Shown here: in pieces, positions 8,086 through 16,364 of the stretch
Layout: every line of letters starts with the position of its first letter
How positions within the stretch are numbered: position 1 is the stretch's first letter
Origin: Natrinema sp. CBA1119
Lineage (GTDB): Archaea; Halobacteriota; Halobacteria; Halobacteriales; Natrialbaceae
DNA: 64,000 nucleotides
Assembly (NCBI RefSeq): GCF_002572525.1
Contig: NZ_PDBS01000001.1
Span: forward strand, 2,914,001-2,978,000
Reading direction: 5' to 3'
The notes under the pieces: model-generated
What the model was told of the DNA's origin: nothing
Databases searched by the model: none
What the model saw: the letters and a program-made list of their open reading frames with translations, nothing else
Position numbers and translations under genes: made by a program

Positions 8086-9360
8086 GTCGCAGGGCGGTAG
8101 AAACCCAGAACGGGATTGAAACATCATCTCTGGTCTCAACTCTCTGGGTCCCATGAAATGTCGCAGGGCGGTAGAAACCCAGAACGGGATTGAAACCGTT
8201 TGCAGTCCCTCCGACGTTGCACTGCGTCCACGGGTCGCAGGGCGGTAGAAACCCAGAACGGGATTGAAACGACTCGGTGGAATGCTCGAGTCGTCCATGT
8301 CCAAAGACGTCGCAGGGCGGTAGAAACCCAGAACGGGATTGAAACACGTAGGTGATGCTATGGGTGACGTTGCTCAGAAGTCGCAGGGCGGTAGAAACCC
8401 AGAACGGGATTGAAACCGACCTCGAGATAATCCCGCCCGGTGATGAAGTTACGTCGCAGGGCGGTAGAAACCCAGAACGGGATTGAAACAATATCACCGA
8501 CGCACCACAGGATTTCGCCGATGGGAGTCGCAGGGCGGTAGAAACCCAGAACGGGATTGAAACAGGACGTGACGCCGACTTAGTTCCTGAGTCAATTCCG
8601 TCGCAGGGCGGTAGAAACCCAGAACGGGATTGAAACAACCGGACTCGGTGGAACTCTCGGAAGCCGAACGCGTCGCAGGGCGGTAGAAACCCAGAACGGG
8701 ATTGAAACTTCGTGGTACAGTCCGAGTCGCCGCATCACGCGGTGTCGCAGGGCGGTAGAAACCCAGAACGGGATTGAAACAACGGTGAAGACCTGTCGAA
8801 ACGCGGGAAGCTCGCGTCGCAGGGCGGTAGAAACCCAGAACGGGATTGAAACATCGGGTGCCGTGGCATCGGCTCCAGGAGGCGCTCGTCGCAGGGCGGT
8901 AGAAACCCAGAACGGGATTGAAACTCAGGTAATCCTCACTGGATGGGAACCCGGGGTACTGTCGCAGGCTGGTAGAAACCCAGAACGGGATTGAAACTGT
9001 TGCCGCCAGTCCTCCAGCAGCATGTACTTGAAGTCGCAGGGCGGTAGAAACCCAGAACGGGATTGAAACTGGCAAGAAGATATCGTGAATGAACGGGCTG
9101 ACGGGGTCGCAGGGCGGTAGAAACCCAGAGCGGGATTGAAACTGGCAAGAAGATATCGTGAATGAACGGGCTGACGGGGTCGCAGGGCGGTAGAAACCCA
9201 GAGCGGGATTGAAACTGGCAAGAAGATATCGTGAATGAACGGGCTGACGGGGTCGCAGGGCGGTAGAAACCCAGAACGGGATTGAAACACGAAGTCGCCG
9301 GCCCCGTAGCGACTAGTGTTCCCGTCGCAAGGCGGTAGAAACCCAGAACGGGATTGAAGC
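8086..9360 (+). CRISPR. type I-D CRISPR array, 18 repeats of 37 bp, 17 spacers
   Basis: Repeats begin GTCGCAGGGCGGTAG and end ACGGGATTGAAAC. They start at 8086, 8160, 8234, 8309, 8380, 8453, 8527, 8600, 8672, 8744, 8816, 8888, 8961, 9033, 9106, 9179, 9252 and 9324. Spacers are 34-38 bp. Repeat 13 has CTGG for GCGG; repeats 15 and 16 share an AGAGCGG variant; the last repeat is degenerate (GCAAGG, end GAAGC), which marks the old end. Spacers 14, 15 and 16 are identical (TGGCAAGAAGATATCGTGAA...), leaving 15 different spacers. Spacers 3 and 8 share GACTCGGTGGAA plus further bases. Long peptide frames across the array are artefacts of the repeat. Confidence 0.98.
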
Positions 9361-9371
9361 CTGGCAAACTA

Positions 9372-9421
9372 GTCTACAGGCGGAGCAGGCCGAGTGCCTC
9401 GGGGCTTGACCCCGAGAGTGA
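9372..9421 (+). repeat. 50-nt inverted repeat, left copy
   Basis: This stretch (GTCTACAGGCGGAGCAGGCC...) matches the reverse complement of 12721-12770 at 46 of 50 positions. It contains CTCGGGGCTTGACCCCGAG, the hairpin typical of haloarchaeal IS200/IS605 ends. It starts 11 bp after the last CRISPR repeat and leads into a tnpA 3' remnant. Confidence 0.75.
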
Positions 9422-9436
9422 AGGCCGTACGCTCCG

Positions 9437-9658
9437 CTAAACGTGTTCTGTGCGCTCGATATATTGTTCAATCGTGTCGGTCGAAACATCTTCCGCCGTT
9501 CCGACGTAATACGATTCCTCCCAAAATCCGCCACCCCACAGATACTCTTCCAAGAACGGTTCGTGCTGTTTCCACATCTCTCGCGCCGTGATGCTCTTGA
9601 CCGTTCGCACGATCTCGCTCGGTGCGTGTTTCGGATGGGCTGAAAGGAACAGGTGTAC
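9437..9658 (-). pseudogene. tnpA: IS200-type TnpA, 3' remnant
   Basis: Translating the minus strand gives the last 73 or so residues of a Y1 transposase: HLFLSAHPKHAPSEIVRT, an intact WEESYYVGTA segment with the catalytic tyrosine, and a C-terminus IERTEHV. The match stops upstream of the HUH motif, at 9658, where a TGA falls in frame. It is the same family as the copy at 57225-57622. It cannot make an active protein. Confidence 0.75.
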
Positions 9659-9769
9659 TCAGCTGAGAAGGCCACTAGCTGTCAATATCATTTATGTTCC
9701 CTGATGGACGAATGGCTCTTAGCGAATCGCACAACGACGCTGACCCCCGTTCACTAATTGAATGGACTC

Positions 9770-9930
9770 TAAACGTCGAACGACGCCCCATTTAAATACA
9801 CCCCGATGCTGTCCCTTGGATCTGAACCATCCAAAATCGGATGGGCCCACAAGATCCGTCTTCGGCGAATTCCGCGAACTCGTTCTGATGTGTGCGGTTC
9901 ACAACAACAAGGCAAGCGAACACGGCCTGG
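9770..9930 (+). pseudogene. IS5-family transposase, C-terminal scrap
   Basis: The frame FGEFRELVLMCAVHN (from 9861) matches the C-terminus of the intact IS5-family transposase at 37591-38445 (FGQFRELVLKCAVRN). Upstream, AAACGTCGAACGACG resembles the codons for SNVEST in that gene but lacks a base. The region between the tnpA scrap (9658) and here shows no other recognisable gene. Confidence 0.55.
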
Positions 9931-9948
9931 ATGTCGTGCAGGTGAACT

Positions 9949-9971
9949 GCCTCGGGGTCAAGCCCCGAGGC
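9949..9971. repeat. right-end hairpin of the tnpB element
   Basis: The palindrome CCTCGGGGTCAAGCCCCGAGG lies just after the tnpB stop on the minus strand. Such subterminal hairpins mark IS200/IS605 right ends and, in TnpB elements, lie in the omega (guide) RNA region. Confidence 0.6.
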
Positions 9972-9984
9972 TTCTTCCCACGGA

Positions 9985-10881
9985 TTAATTCCTAACACTC
10001 CCTGTTTCACCATCGGTCTGGTGGCCTCGAACGGTTGAAACAGGGTCGTGGTCGGCTGGTTCATTCAGCCCGTTGCCATGCCGTCGCACCCTCACAATCG
10101 GAGGGCTGTTGAGAGCAGGCACCTTCCGATTCAACTTCTCCAAACCTCTCGCACTAATCAACAACGCTGCCTTCCGATCTGCGTGGTCTTGGAACCCGCA
10201 TCGAACGCATTGGAACCGCTTTCCCTGCCGGTTTGAACGAGTCGTATGCCCGCAATCCACGCATTCTTGACTCGTATACTCCGGGTCAATCTTCTCGGAG
10301 GGGATTCCACGCCACGCAGCTTTGTACGACACGAATCCTTGGAGTTGTGCGAAAGGCAGTGAATGCAAGCGCCGGTTCATTCGAGTCCCGTAGTCGATGT
10401 CGTCGCGCATGTCTTTGAGGTCTTCAAAGATGATGACGGGATTCTCGAACTGTTGTGCCCACGCCACGACATCTCGTGACACTTGGTGGAGTTGGTCGTG
10501 GACAAACCGTTGTTCTTCGTCCCGAACTCCGTGTTCGAGCGTGGTTTGTCCGACGCTCTGCATTCGTTTACGGATAGTGAAGTACTCGTGCCGCGTTTTC
10601 TTGATGTCTGGATACTCAATGACCACTGAGTCCTCGACGCCAGATTCAGTGACTGCGGCTAATCCAACGCAGTCCTCGTTCACGTCCACACCGATGAACG
10701 TCTCAGCGGTTTCTTTGTTAGCGACTTCAGCAGTCTCGTACGTGACGTTGATGTGGAGTTCGTGTCGATCACGGTTGCGCACGACTTCTGCTGTGCCAAC
10801 ACGCCAGTCGTCATCCACCAACGCTGTCTTCAGACGCTCAAGATGGTGTTGACTACTTTGGAGAGTGCCTCGGACGAAGTT
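9985..10881 (-). pseudogene. tnpB: TnpB, C-terminal half (gene split by ISH3-type element)
   Basis: TnpB is the RNA-guided RuvC endonuclease of IS200/IS605 elements. This half carries the RuvC Asp in FIGVDVNEDCVGL, the Glu in IIFEDLKDMRDD, a four-Cys zinc knuckle (CVDCGH and CVRCGF) and the last Asp in DHADRKAA. The N-terminal half is at 12270-12652. The gap is a 1388-bp insertion with a 5-bp target duplication. Residues match the intact TnpB at 40514-41851 on both sides of the junction, so the split is recent damage to a once complete gene. Confidence 0.85.
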
Positions 10882-12269
10882 CAGTACCTCACAAAGCCGG
10901 TTAGTTAGAACGTCTGCTTGCTGAAGGTGTGTTCAAGACCCAACAAGCAGACAATGAAATCCACGAAGACGAACTCCTTAACTTTCTCGTCAACCGGCTT
11001 GACGAGGAAGTTTCGCTCGGCCTTTCGAAAAACGCTGAAATAGATGCTGAGGTCATCTACGAGGTCCTCGTCGGCGCGTGCGCCGACGGGACCTCGGTCT
11101 CTACGTTATGTGGCTCTAGCGAGAACTCACCCGCAGCGAACACGATTCTCTATCATCTGCGGACGAAGTTCGAGCCGGAACGGCTCGAACGAGTGGCTAA
11201 CACACTCCTTCGGCAGGATGTCGTCGAATTGCTCCCCGAGCAGGTGGAGGTCTGCGCAGACCTCCACCTGCGACCCTACTACGGTGACGAAGCCGACACA
11301 GACGGCCTCTACCACTCCGAGGCCAAGCGCGGAACCACCGCCTTCCACGCCTACGCCACACTCTACGCGCGTGTGAAGAACAAACGCTACACGCTGGCGG
11401 TGCGCCGTCTCGAAGACGGCGACACCGCCAGCAGCGTCCTCGCTGAGTTCCTCGGCGTCCTCGACGGCCTTGACACCGAAGTCAAGGCCGTCTACCTCGA
11501 TCGCGGATTCTACGACAGCAAGTGTCTCACGTTACTCCAGACGCACAACTACGCCTACGTTGTCCCGATTATCCGGTGGGGTGAGACGATTCAGCAGGAA
11601 CTCTCGGAAGGATGGAGTCGCGTCATCAACCACGACCTGACAGGGAAACTCGACGGTCACAGCTGGACCGTCGAGTTTCCGGTCTACATCGACTGTACGT
11701 ACCTGAACGGACGGTACGACGAGAACGGCGTGGCGCGTCACGGCTACGCCGCTGACGCACCGTTCATTGACACGCCACGCGACGCTCGATACCATTACTC
11801 GAAACGCTTCGGTATCGAGTCGAGCTATCGCTTGTCCGAGCAAACGATAGCGACGACAACAACGCGAGACGCGACGGTGAGACTGCTGTACGTCGTAGTA
11901 AGTCTGCTGTTGCAGAACGTCTGGCGGTATCTCCACCACGAATACGTGGCGACGCCCCGCCGAGGCGGGCGCCGCCTCTGGTGGTGGCCGTACAAGGAGT
12001 TTATCAATATGGTTCGACGGGCTGCGTGGACGGCCCTCGCGGTGCGTCGGGCCGTCCCCGCGAACCGGCCACCAGACGACCGGTTCCACCGGTAGTCACC
12101 GACCAGGAACGCCGCCTTGTGAGTGGCTACGCTGTCGCTGTCGGCGGCGGTCAGCCGCCGACGCGACAGCTCCGCCTTCGAACAGCGTTGTTCAACCGCT
12201 ATCGGCGACTCATCACAACAGAACAGGTGACTCAGGTCAGGTGAACTGGCGATGCTTTGTGAGGTACTG
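10882..12269. mobile_element. ISH3-family insertion sequence, 1388 bp
   Basis: Both ends are visible: CAGTACCTCACAAAGC at 10882 and its exact reverse complement ending at 12269 (16-bp inverted repeats). The target duplication AAGTT flanks it at 10877-10881 and 12270-12274. Length, 5-bp duplication and the transposase all fit the ISH3 family (ISH27-like, about 1.39 kb). It sits inside tnpB. Confidence 0.9.
10929..12095 (+). CDS. ISH3-family transposase (DDE)
   Basis: The 388-aa protein has the DDE core of the IS4/ISH3 group: the first Asp probably in VCADLHLRPYYGD, the second in VKAVYLDRGFYDSKCL, and the C-terminal Glu in RYHYSKRFGIESSYRLSEQ (YREK-like). The GTG at 10929 is the first start inside the element. 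The frame runs to 12095 with no break, so the element may still be able to move. Confidence 0.85.
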   Translation: MFKTQQADNEIHEDELLNFLVNRLDEEVSLGLSKNAEIDAEVIYEVLVGACADGTSVSTLCGSSENSPAANTILYHLRTKFEPERLERVANTLLRQDVVELLPEQVEVCADLHLRPYYGDEADTDGLYHSEAKRGTTAFHAYATLYARVKNKRYTLAVRRLEDGDTASSVLAEFLGVLDGLDTEVKAVYLDRGFYDSKCLTLLQTHNYAYVVPIIRWGETIQQELSEGWSRVINHDLTGKLDGHSWTVEFPVYIDCTYLNGRYDENGVARHGYAADAPFIDTPRDARYHYSKRFGIESSYRLSEQTIATTTTRDATVRLLYVVVSLLLQNVWRYLHHEYVATPRRGGRRLWWWPYKEFINMVRRAAWTALAVRRAVPANRPPDDRFHR

Positions 12270-12652
12270 AAGTTCCGCTTCAGTGCCGTCACACGGAACG
12301 AAACACTGTCTGACCCATCATCAACGGAGAGTTGGTAGCCTTCACCGTGGTTCATTCGAAGTGGGAACGACTCTTCGTGGTTCTGTCGAGGGTGGCCGTA
12401 GTCGTCTTGGTCGTAGTAGCGGCCGAGCGCGTCTGTTGCTTTCTCGAAGAGTCGTTGCGTGGTGTTCTGGACGTGGTTAGACCGCCCAATCACTTTGTCT
12501 TCGATAGTTTCCCAATCGTGTCCTTCGTCGTCTAAGCGGAATATTTCGTTGACGACTCGCCGGGCTTCGAGTTGTCCAGTATCTAGCAGTTGCTGACTGC
12601 CCTCGTGAATGTCAAGTTGGAACACCAGAGTGCTTGTCAGCGATTTCTGCAC
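12270..12652 (-). pseudogene. tnpB: TnpB, N-terminal half
   Basis: Starting at ATG 12652 the frame reads MQKSLTSTLVFQLDIHEGSQ, a standard haloarchaeal TnpB opening. It proceeds to VSFRVTALKR before running into the insertion element at 12269. Together with 9985-10881 it makes a TnpB of normal length (about 430 aa). Confidence 0.85.
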
Positions 12653-12720
12653 GTATACTGGTTAGAAACCGTGGTTTGTAAATACTTGTATTTGTGCCAA
12701 GTCAGGTGTCGTGACGGGCT

Positions 12721-12770
12721 TCACCCCCGGGGTCAAGCCCCGAGGCACTCGCCCTGCTCAGCCTGTAGAC
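12721..12770 (-). repeat. 50-nt inverted repeat, right copy
   Basis: This is the partner of 9372-9421, in opposite orientation, with 46 of 50 identical bases. It holds the CCCCGGGGTCAAGCCCCGAGG hairpin upstream of tnpB. The pair bounds the 3.4-kb block of IS debris next to the CRISPR array. Confidence 0.75.
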
Positions 12771-12833
12771 CCGTACAGCACGCCGAAACGTTGTTCAAGG
12801 AGAGAATCCCTCGGCGTTTACGGCGAGAAGATT

Positions 12834-13121
12834 TCAATTTGAAAGTAATTCGTAGACGTATTGATCTTCCCACTCCCGACGAGCCTCGAGTTCGCGCTGA
12901 CCGCGAGCAGTGATCTTATAGTAATTCGTTCGCTTGTCGAGTTCGCCTTTCTCGACGAGTCCCTTGTCGACGACCTCGTCGAGGTTCGGATAGAGTCGCC
13001 CGTGATGAATCTCTGTCTCGTAGTAGTCCTCGAGCTCGTCTTTGATCGCGAGTCCGTGGGGTTCGTCCTGCCCGGCGATGGTGTATAACAGGTCGCGCTG
13101 AAACCCTGTCAAATCGTACAT
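12834..13121 (-). CDS. PadR-family winged-helix regulator
   Basis: The 95-aa protein has the full PadR pattern: LTGFQRDLLYTIAGQDEPHG, then EDYYETEIHHGRLYPNLDEV, then LVEKGELDKRTNYYKITARG. PadR proteins are homodimeric repressors that bind DNA with the winged helix. The gene stands alone, facing away from the operon at 13697. Its targets cannot be read from the sequence. Confidence 0.88.
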   Translation of the reverse strand: MYDLTGFQRDLLYTIAGQDEPHGLAIKDELEDYYETEIHHGRLYPNLDEVVDKGLVEKGELDKRTNYYKITARGQRELEARREWEDQYVYELLSN

Positions 13122-13696
13122 ATCTGTGCTGCATTCTATCAGTATATAAGAGTGTCGAGATAACTTTCAAAAATTATTATATTATTTGAAGTGACGGGGA
13201 CCCAACCACCCACCAGATCTCTTTTGCAGCTTTCCACACTCCTATTGAAAGAATACACGTATTACCAAACTTATGATGTTTATTCGCACGAGGAAATGAG
13301 GGGGTCTGCACCCAAACAAATTTAAAAGTTCGCACGGTCTCTGGCATTTCTTCACGGATACGAAAAAATATTGTCTCTACTATTAGAGATCCGAACAGAT
13401 TAGTGGCCTGCAACGGAAATAAGAATTGCATCGATCGGCGACAGGTGTGCAGCAATACCTGTTGTCGAAGTAAACTGCGGGCCCCGAGTTAGGGGCTCGG
13501 GCCCGCTGGGTTCCCGTGCCTAATTCACGGAAACCACTATGAATGACGTAACCACGCGACTTGAAAGATTCGACCCGGTTATTGGCCGACGAACAGACTC
13601 GTTAACGACACTGTCGATCCAATGGAAGTGTTCGAGACGTGATGCCAGCCCTTGTGAGTCACGACCACTGGAAAGGCAAGTCGTGGCGGTGAACGC
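13122..13696. other. intergenic region with two adjacent hairpins
   Basis: No gene is seen in these 575 bp. AT-rich DNA (13140-13190) holds the PadR gene promoter. Two hairpins follow: GCGGGCCCCGAG/CTCGGGCCCGC (about 13477-13506, one-base bulge) and GGTTCCCGTG/CACGGAAACC (about 13510-13536, one mismatch). They may be a terminator pair, an RNA structure or an old IS end. Confidence 0.5.
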
Positions 13697-14290
13697 ATGA
13701 TTATGAATGCTGACGCTGAGGAGGCTTCGTCTCTAGCTGGCGATGCGGAAGAATCTGGTCATCATCGACAGCATTCGCCATCGACGGATACCGAACGTGG
13801 ACACTGGGCCAGTGACGGCGGTGGTCATCTTACTAGGCTGGTTGCGAAACTATGGTTTCACGTGAGTAATAGGGTCGCGCTTCGTTCGCAACCCGAAGAG
13901 GGTGGACGGGAGTCCACTCACGAGCAGTATACGCAGGCAGAGATACGGGCGGCAGCCCAGCAAGTGTTGACGGGGTGGGTGGTGACGGAGGCTGATGCTG
14001 TCGCGTGTGATGTATGTAGCCGGTCGCTCCGGGACGGGGATACGATCACGGTACGCGTTCGGCGGCCGTTAGAACGGCTTGCGTGGCAGGTTGATGCCCG
14101 CACCTGTCATGCGTGTGAGTGTCCACTTGACCCGGATCCATTGTCGCTCGATGTTGTTGCGTCAGCGCGGCTTGTTGAGCGGCGGACGGTAGCGCAGACG
14201 ACACGGTTCGTGGTAGAGGCCGTCTCAGTCACTGGCGTGGCTGGCAGTCAAGGTGGATGCGGTAAAGCGGAACTGGAGGGTGCTGAATGA
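13697..14290 (+). CDS. hypothetical zinc-binding protein, first gene of AddAB-like operon
   Basis: This 197-aa protein is not recognised. The N-terminal third is polar and low in complexity. The C-terminal part has two CxxC knuckles (CDVC, then CHACECP, about 35 residues later), a likely zinc ribbon, with another CGK near the end. Its stop overlaps the next start by ATGA, the first of three such couplings in the four-gene operon, so it probably works with the helicase-nuclease. It could be a DNA- or partner-binding subunit. Confidence 0.6.
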   Translation: MIMNADAEEASSLAGDAEESGHHRQHSPSTDTERGHWASDGGGHLTRLVAKLWFHVSNRVALRSQPEEGGRESTHEQYTQAEIRAAAQQVLTGWVVTEADAVACDVCSRSLRDGDTITVRVRRPLERLAWQVDARTCHACECPLDPDPLSLDVVASARLVERRTVAQTTRFVVEAVSVTGVAGSQGGCGKAELEGAE

Positions 14291-15111
14291 CGGGGTCGAG
14301 AGAGGGTGACGAGAGGTCCGCGCTCCCTGATGGGGTCGCCGTGTCTATCGGGACGGTGGAGCCACTGCTTAATCGGGCTGGACAGACTCAGTCGGCAACA
14401 GATCTCGTCATTGCCCCAGTCGAACTGCATCGGCGGAATCTGAAGCGTCGACTGACGAACGCTGGTCTACCGCTGGATGCGTTCCGGTTTACGGAGCCAG
14501 GACATGTTGCGTCACTGGTTCTGGCGAAGAAGGGGCGTGCAACCGGGTCGCTTGATCGCGTTGACCGGCTCGCCTTGCTCGGAGAAATTCTGACGGAAGA
14601 GACCGAGGTGACTGACCGTTTTCGCATGATTCTCGGTGGGAAGCCGGGCCAGAACGGGAAAGCGGTTGAGCAGGTCCGAACAGAACTTGAAGCAATGACG
14701 AACTATCACCCAGCACGTGTTGATGGGTTTCGCCGGGTGGCTGAATCGGTACCGGCTCCCATCGACGCCGACGCTTGTGATGTTCTTACTGGCACGATCG
14801 CTGTTGAGCGGGAGTTGGGACGGCGAACGTCGAAAGCGACGTCTGAGAGGGCGGTTGTGCGGCGTGCGACTCGTGCGTTGGCTGGTGCTGACGGGTCGGC
14901 CTGGGCTGAGGCGTTCCCGACTGTCGAACGAGTGGTTGTTGTTGGGTTGAGTACTGTTCCGGCCCCGCTCGTTGATCTGGTGGCTGCCATCGCCGCTACG
15001 TGCGACGTCGAGGTGCGCTGGATGCTCCGGCGTGGAACGGGGCCGTTTCTGAAGACGCGGCTCACAGAGCTGTTGGCAGTTCCGACACCGGGCCGGGTGG
15101 TGGTCACATGA
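14287..15111 (+). CDS. AddB/RexB-like protein, N-terminal part
   Basis: The 274-aa protein resembles the N-terminal region of UvrD-like AddB/RexB proteins: DLVIAPVELHRRNLKRRL as strand and helix 1, and VERVVVVGLSTVPAPLVDL as the strand that in active relatives carries Walker B. No GxxxxGKT is present, so it should not hydrolyse ATP, as in many AddB subunits. The stop overlaps the next gene by ATGA. With that gene it would make one AddB-sized protein of about 690 aa; whether the split is natural or a fixed frameshift cannot be told. Confidence 0.55.
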   Translation: MTGSREGDERSALPDGVAVSIGTVEPLLNRAGQTQSATDLVIAPVELHRRNLKRRLTNAGLPLDAFRFTEPGHVASLVLAKKGRATGSLDRVDRLALLGEILTEETEVTDRFRMILGGKPGQNGKAVEQVRTELEAMTNYHPARVDGFRRVAESVPAPIDADACDVLTGTIAVERELGRRTSKATSERAVVRRATRALAGADGSAWAEAFPTVERVVVVGLSTVPAPLVDLVAAIAATCDVEVRWMLRRGTGPFLKTRLTELLAVPTPGRVVVT

Positions 15112-16364
15112 CTGGCTTGCCGGGCCGGCTGGACCTGGATGCGGCGGACGTGACGCCGGACGTGCCGGTTGCGGAGCTCACGACAACCACACGGCGTGCG
15201 GAGACACGAGCGGTGATGGCGGTCGTCGCTGAACTTCGAGCACATGGTGTTCCTGTCCGGGATATCGTCGTAGTCGCGCGTGACCTAGAGAGGTATGAGG
15301 AGCCGCTCACTCGAGCGGCTGTTCGATACGGTATTACGCCGGTGTTTTGGACGCAGATCGACCTTGTCACATCGCGGCCGTACCGGCTGGTGATCGCGCT
15401 TTGTGAACTGATTGCTGCGTCGAACCCGGCTCGTGATGTTCTGTTCCGGCCGTTGGAACTCGGGTGGGTGCCGCAGGATTCGGGTGACGAATGGCCGGTT
15501 CCGGCCGAGACAGTGGTGGAGCTGTATCATGAGACACCGTGTGGATCACGCTCGGTCGAAGCATGGCAGTCGCTTCTACAAGATGCAGCGTGGGCGGACC
15601 CACGAATCATCGAGTTCGTTGAATGGGTTGTGACGTCTCCGAATCCGTCACCGGAGACCGTCGCTGATGTGCTCGGTGGTGTCGTAGCGTCGTACCGCGA
15701 GTCGGTGTTGCCACAGCAGCAGGCGACGGATTCGCCGGCGTTGTTGGAGACGGAAACGGCTGCGCGTGCGGTCGTCCGGATGGAGACACTCGTCGAGCAG
15801 GTTGAGAGCAAGTATGCACAGCGGGTAGCCGACGGGTGGAGTGACGAATCGTGGGTGACGGTGGCCGGTATCTGCGAGTCGCTAGCGACGCAGCGACCCG
15901 GTCGGCGGGAACACGCAAACGCGCTGGCCCTTGACATTCTGGAAGCAAACGACATTTGGGCCCGGAAGATCCCGTTCGTCATCGCCGTCGGGCTCGTCGA
16001 TGGAGAGTGGCCACGGCAACGAGGAAGTGTTGTGCCGGCAGAGTTTCAACACGCCATCCTTGCCGGGAATGGGCCGGCGAAGCGATTGTCTCCACAGACA
16101 GCGTGGATGGATGGCCGTGACCACGATCACTTCCTGGATACGGTACAGGCAGCCACAACGGGTCTCATTGTCACGCGACACTCACATGACGCCGAGCGGA
16201 ACCGACAGTTTCGGTCACCGTTACTCGACTCCCTCGACGTCGAACCCATCAGCACTGCTGCGCGCCGCCGACTCCTGAGCACTGAACGGGCGTTGCCGGA
16301 CGTGATTCGGTCGATGCTACCCGGTGAGGCGTCAGCGTCCATGGGGGTGATGCCCGATGACTGA
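15108..16364 (+). CDS. AddB/RexB-like protein, C-terminal part
   Basis: The 418-aa protein opens with MTGLPGRLDLDAADVTPDVP and has helicase domain 2 features: RRAETRAVMAVVAELRAHGV, RDIVVVARDLERYEEPLTRA and FVIAVGLVDGEWPRQRGSVV (the AddB/RecC-type GLVEGxxP segment). No RecB-like nuclease motif or iron-sulfur cysteines are seen at the end, unlike bacterial AddB. The start ATG is inside the previous stop and its own end overlaps the addA-like gene by 8 bp. Confidence 0.6.
   Translation: MTGLPGRLDLDAADVTPDVPVAELTTTTRRAETRAVMAVVAELRAHGVPVRDIVVVARDLERYEEPLTRAAVRYGITPVFWTQIDLVTSRPYRLVIALCELIAASNPARDVLFRPLELGWVPQDSGDEWPVPAETVVELYHETPCGSRSVEAWQSLLQDAAWADPRIIEFVEWVVTSPNPSPETVADVLGGVVASYRESVLPQQQATDSPALLETETAARAVVRMETLVEQVESKYAQRVADGWSDESWVTVAGICESLATQRPGRREHANALALDILEANDIWARKIPFVIAVGLVDGEWPRQRGSVVPAEFQHAILAGNGPAKRLSPQTAWMDGRDHDHFLDTVQAATTGLIVTRHSHDAERNRQFRSPLLDSLDVEPISTAARRRLLSTERALPDVIRSMLPGEASASMGVMPDD

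Noticed and set aside
8054-9367. Long minus-strand frames with repeated peptide across the array
   Set aside because: They are translations of the CRISPR repeat and have no independent protein features.
9437-12652. One intact IS605 made of the tnpA and tnpB in this block
   Set aside because: Both genes face left, tnpA lacks its 5' part, and an IS5 scrap and a separate end hairpin lie between them.
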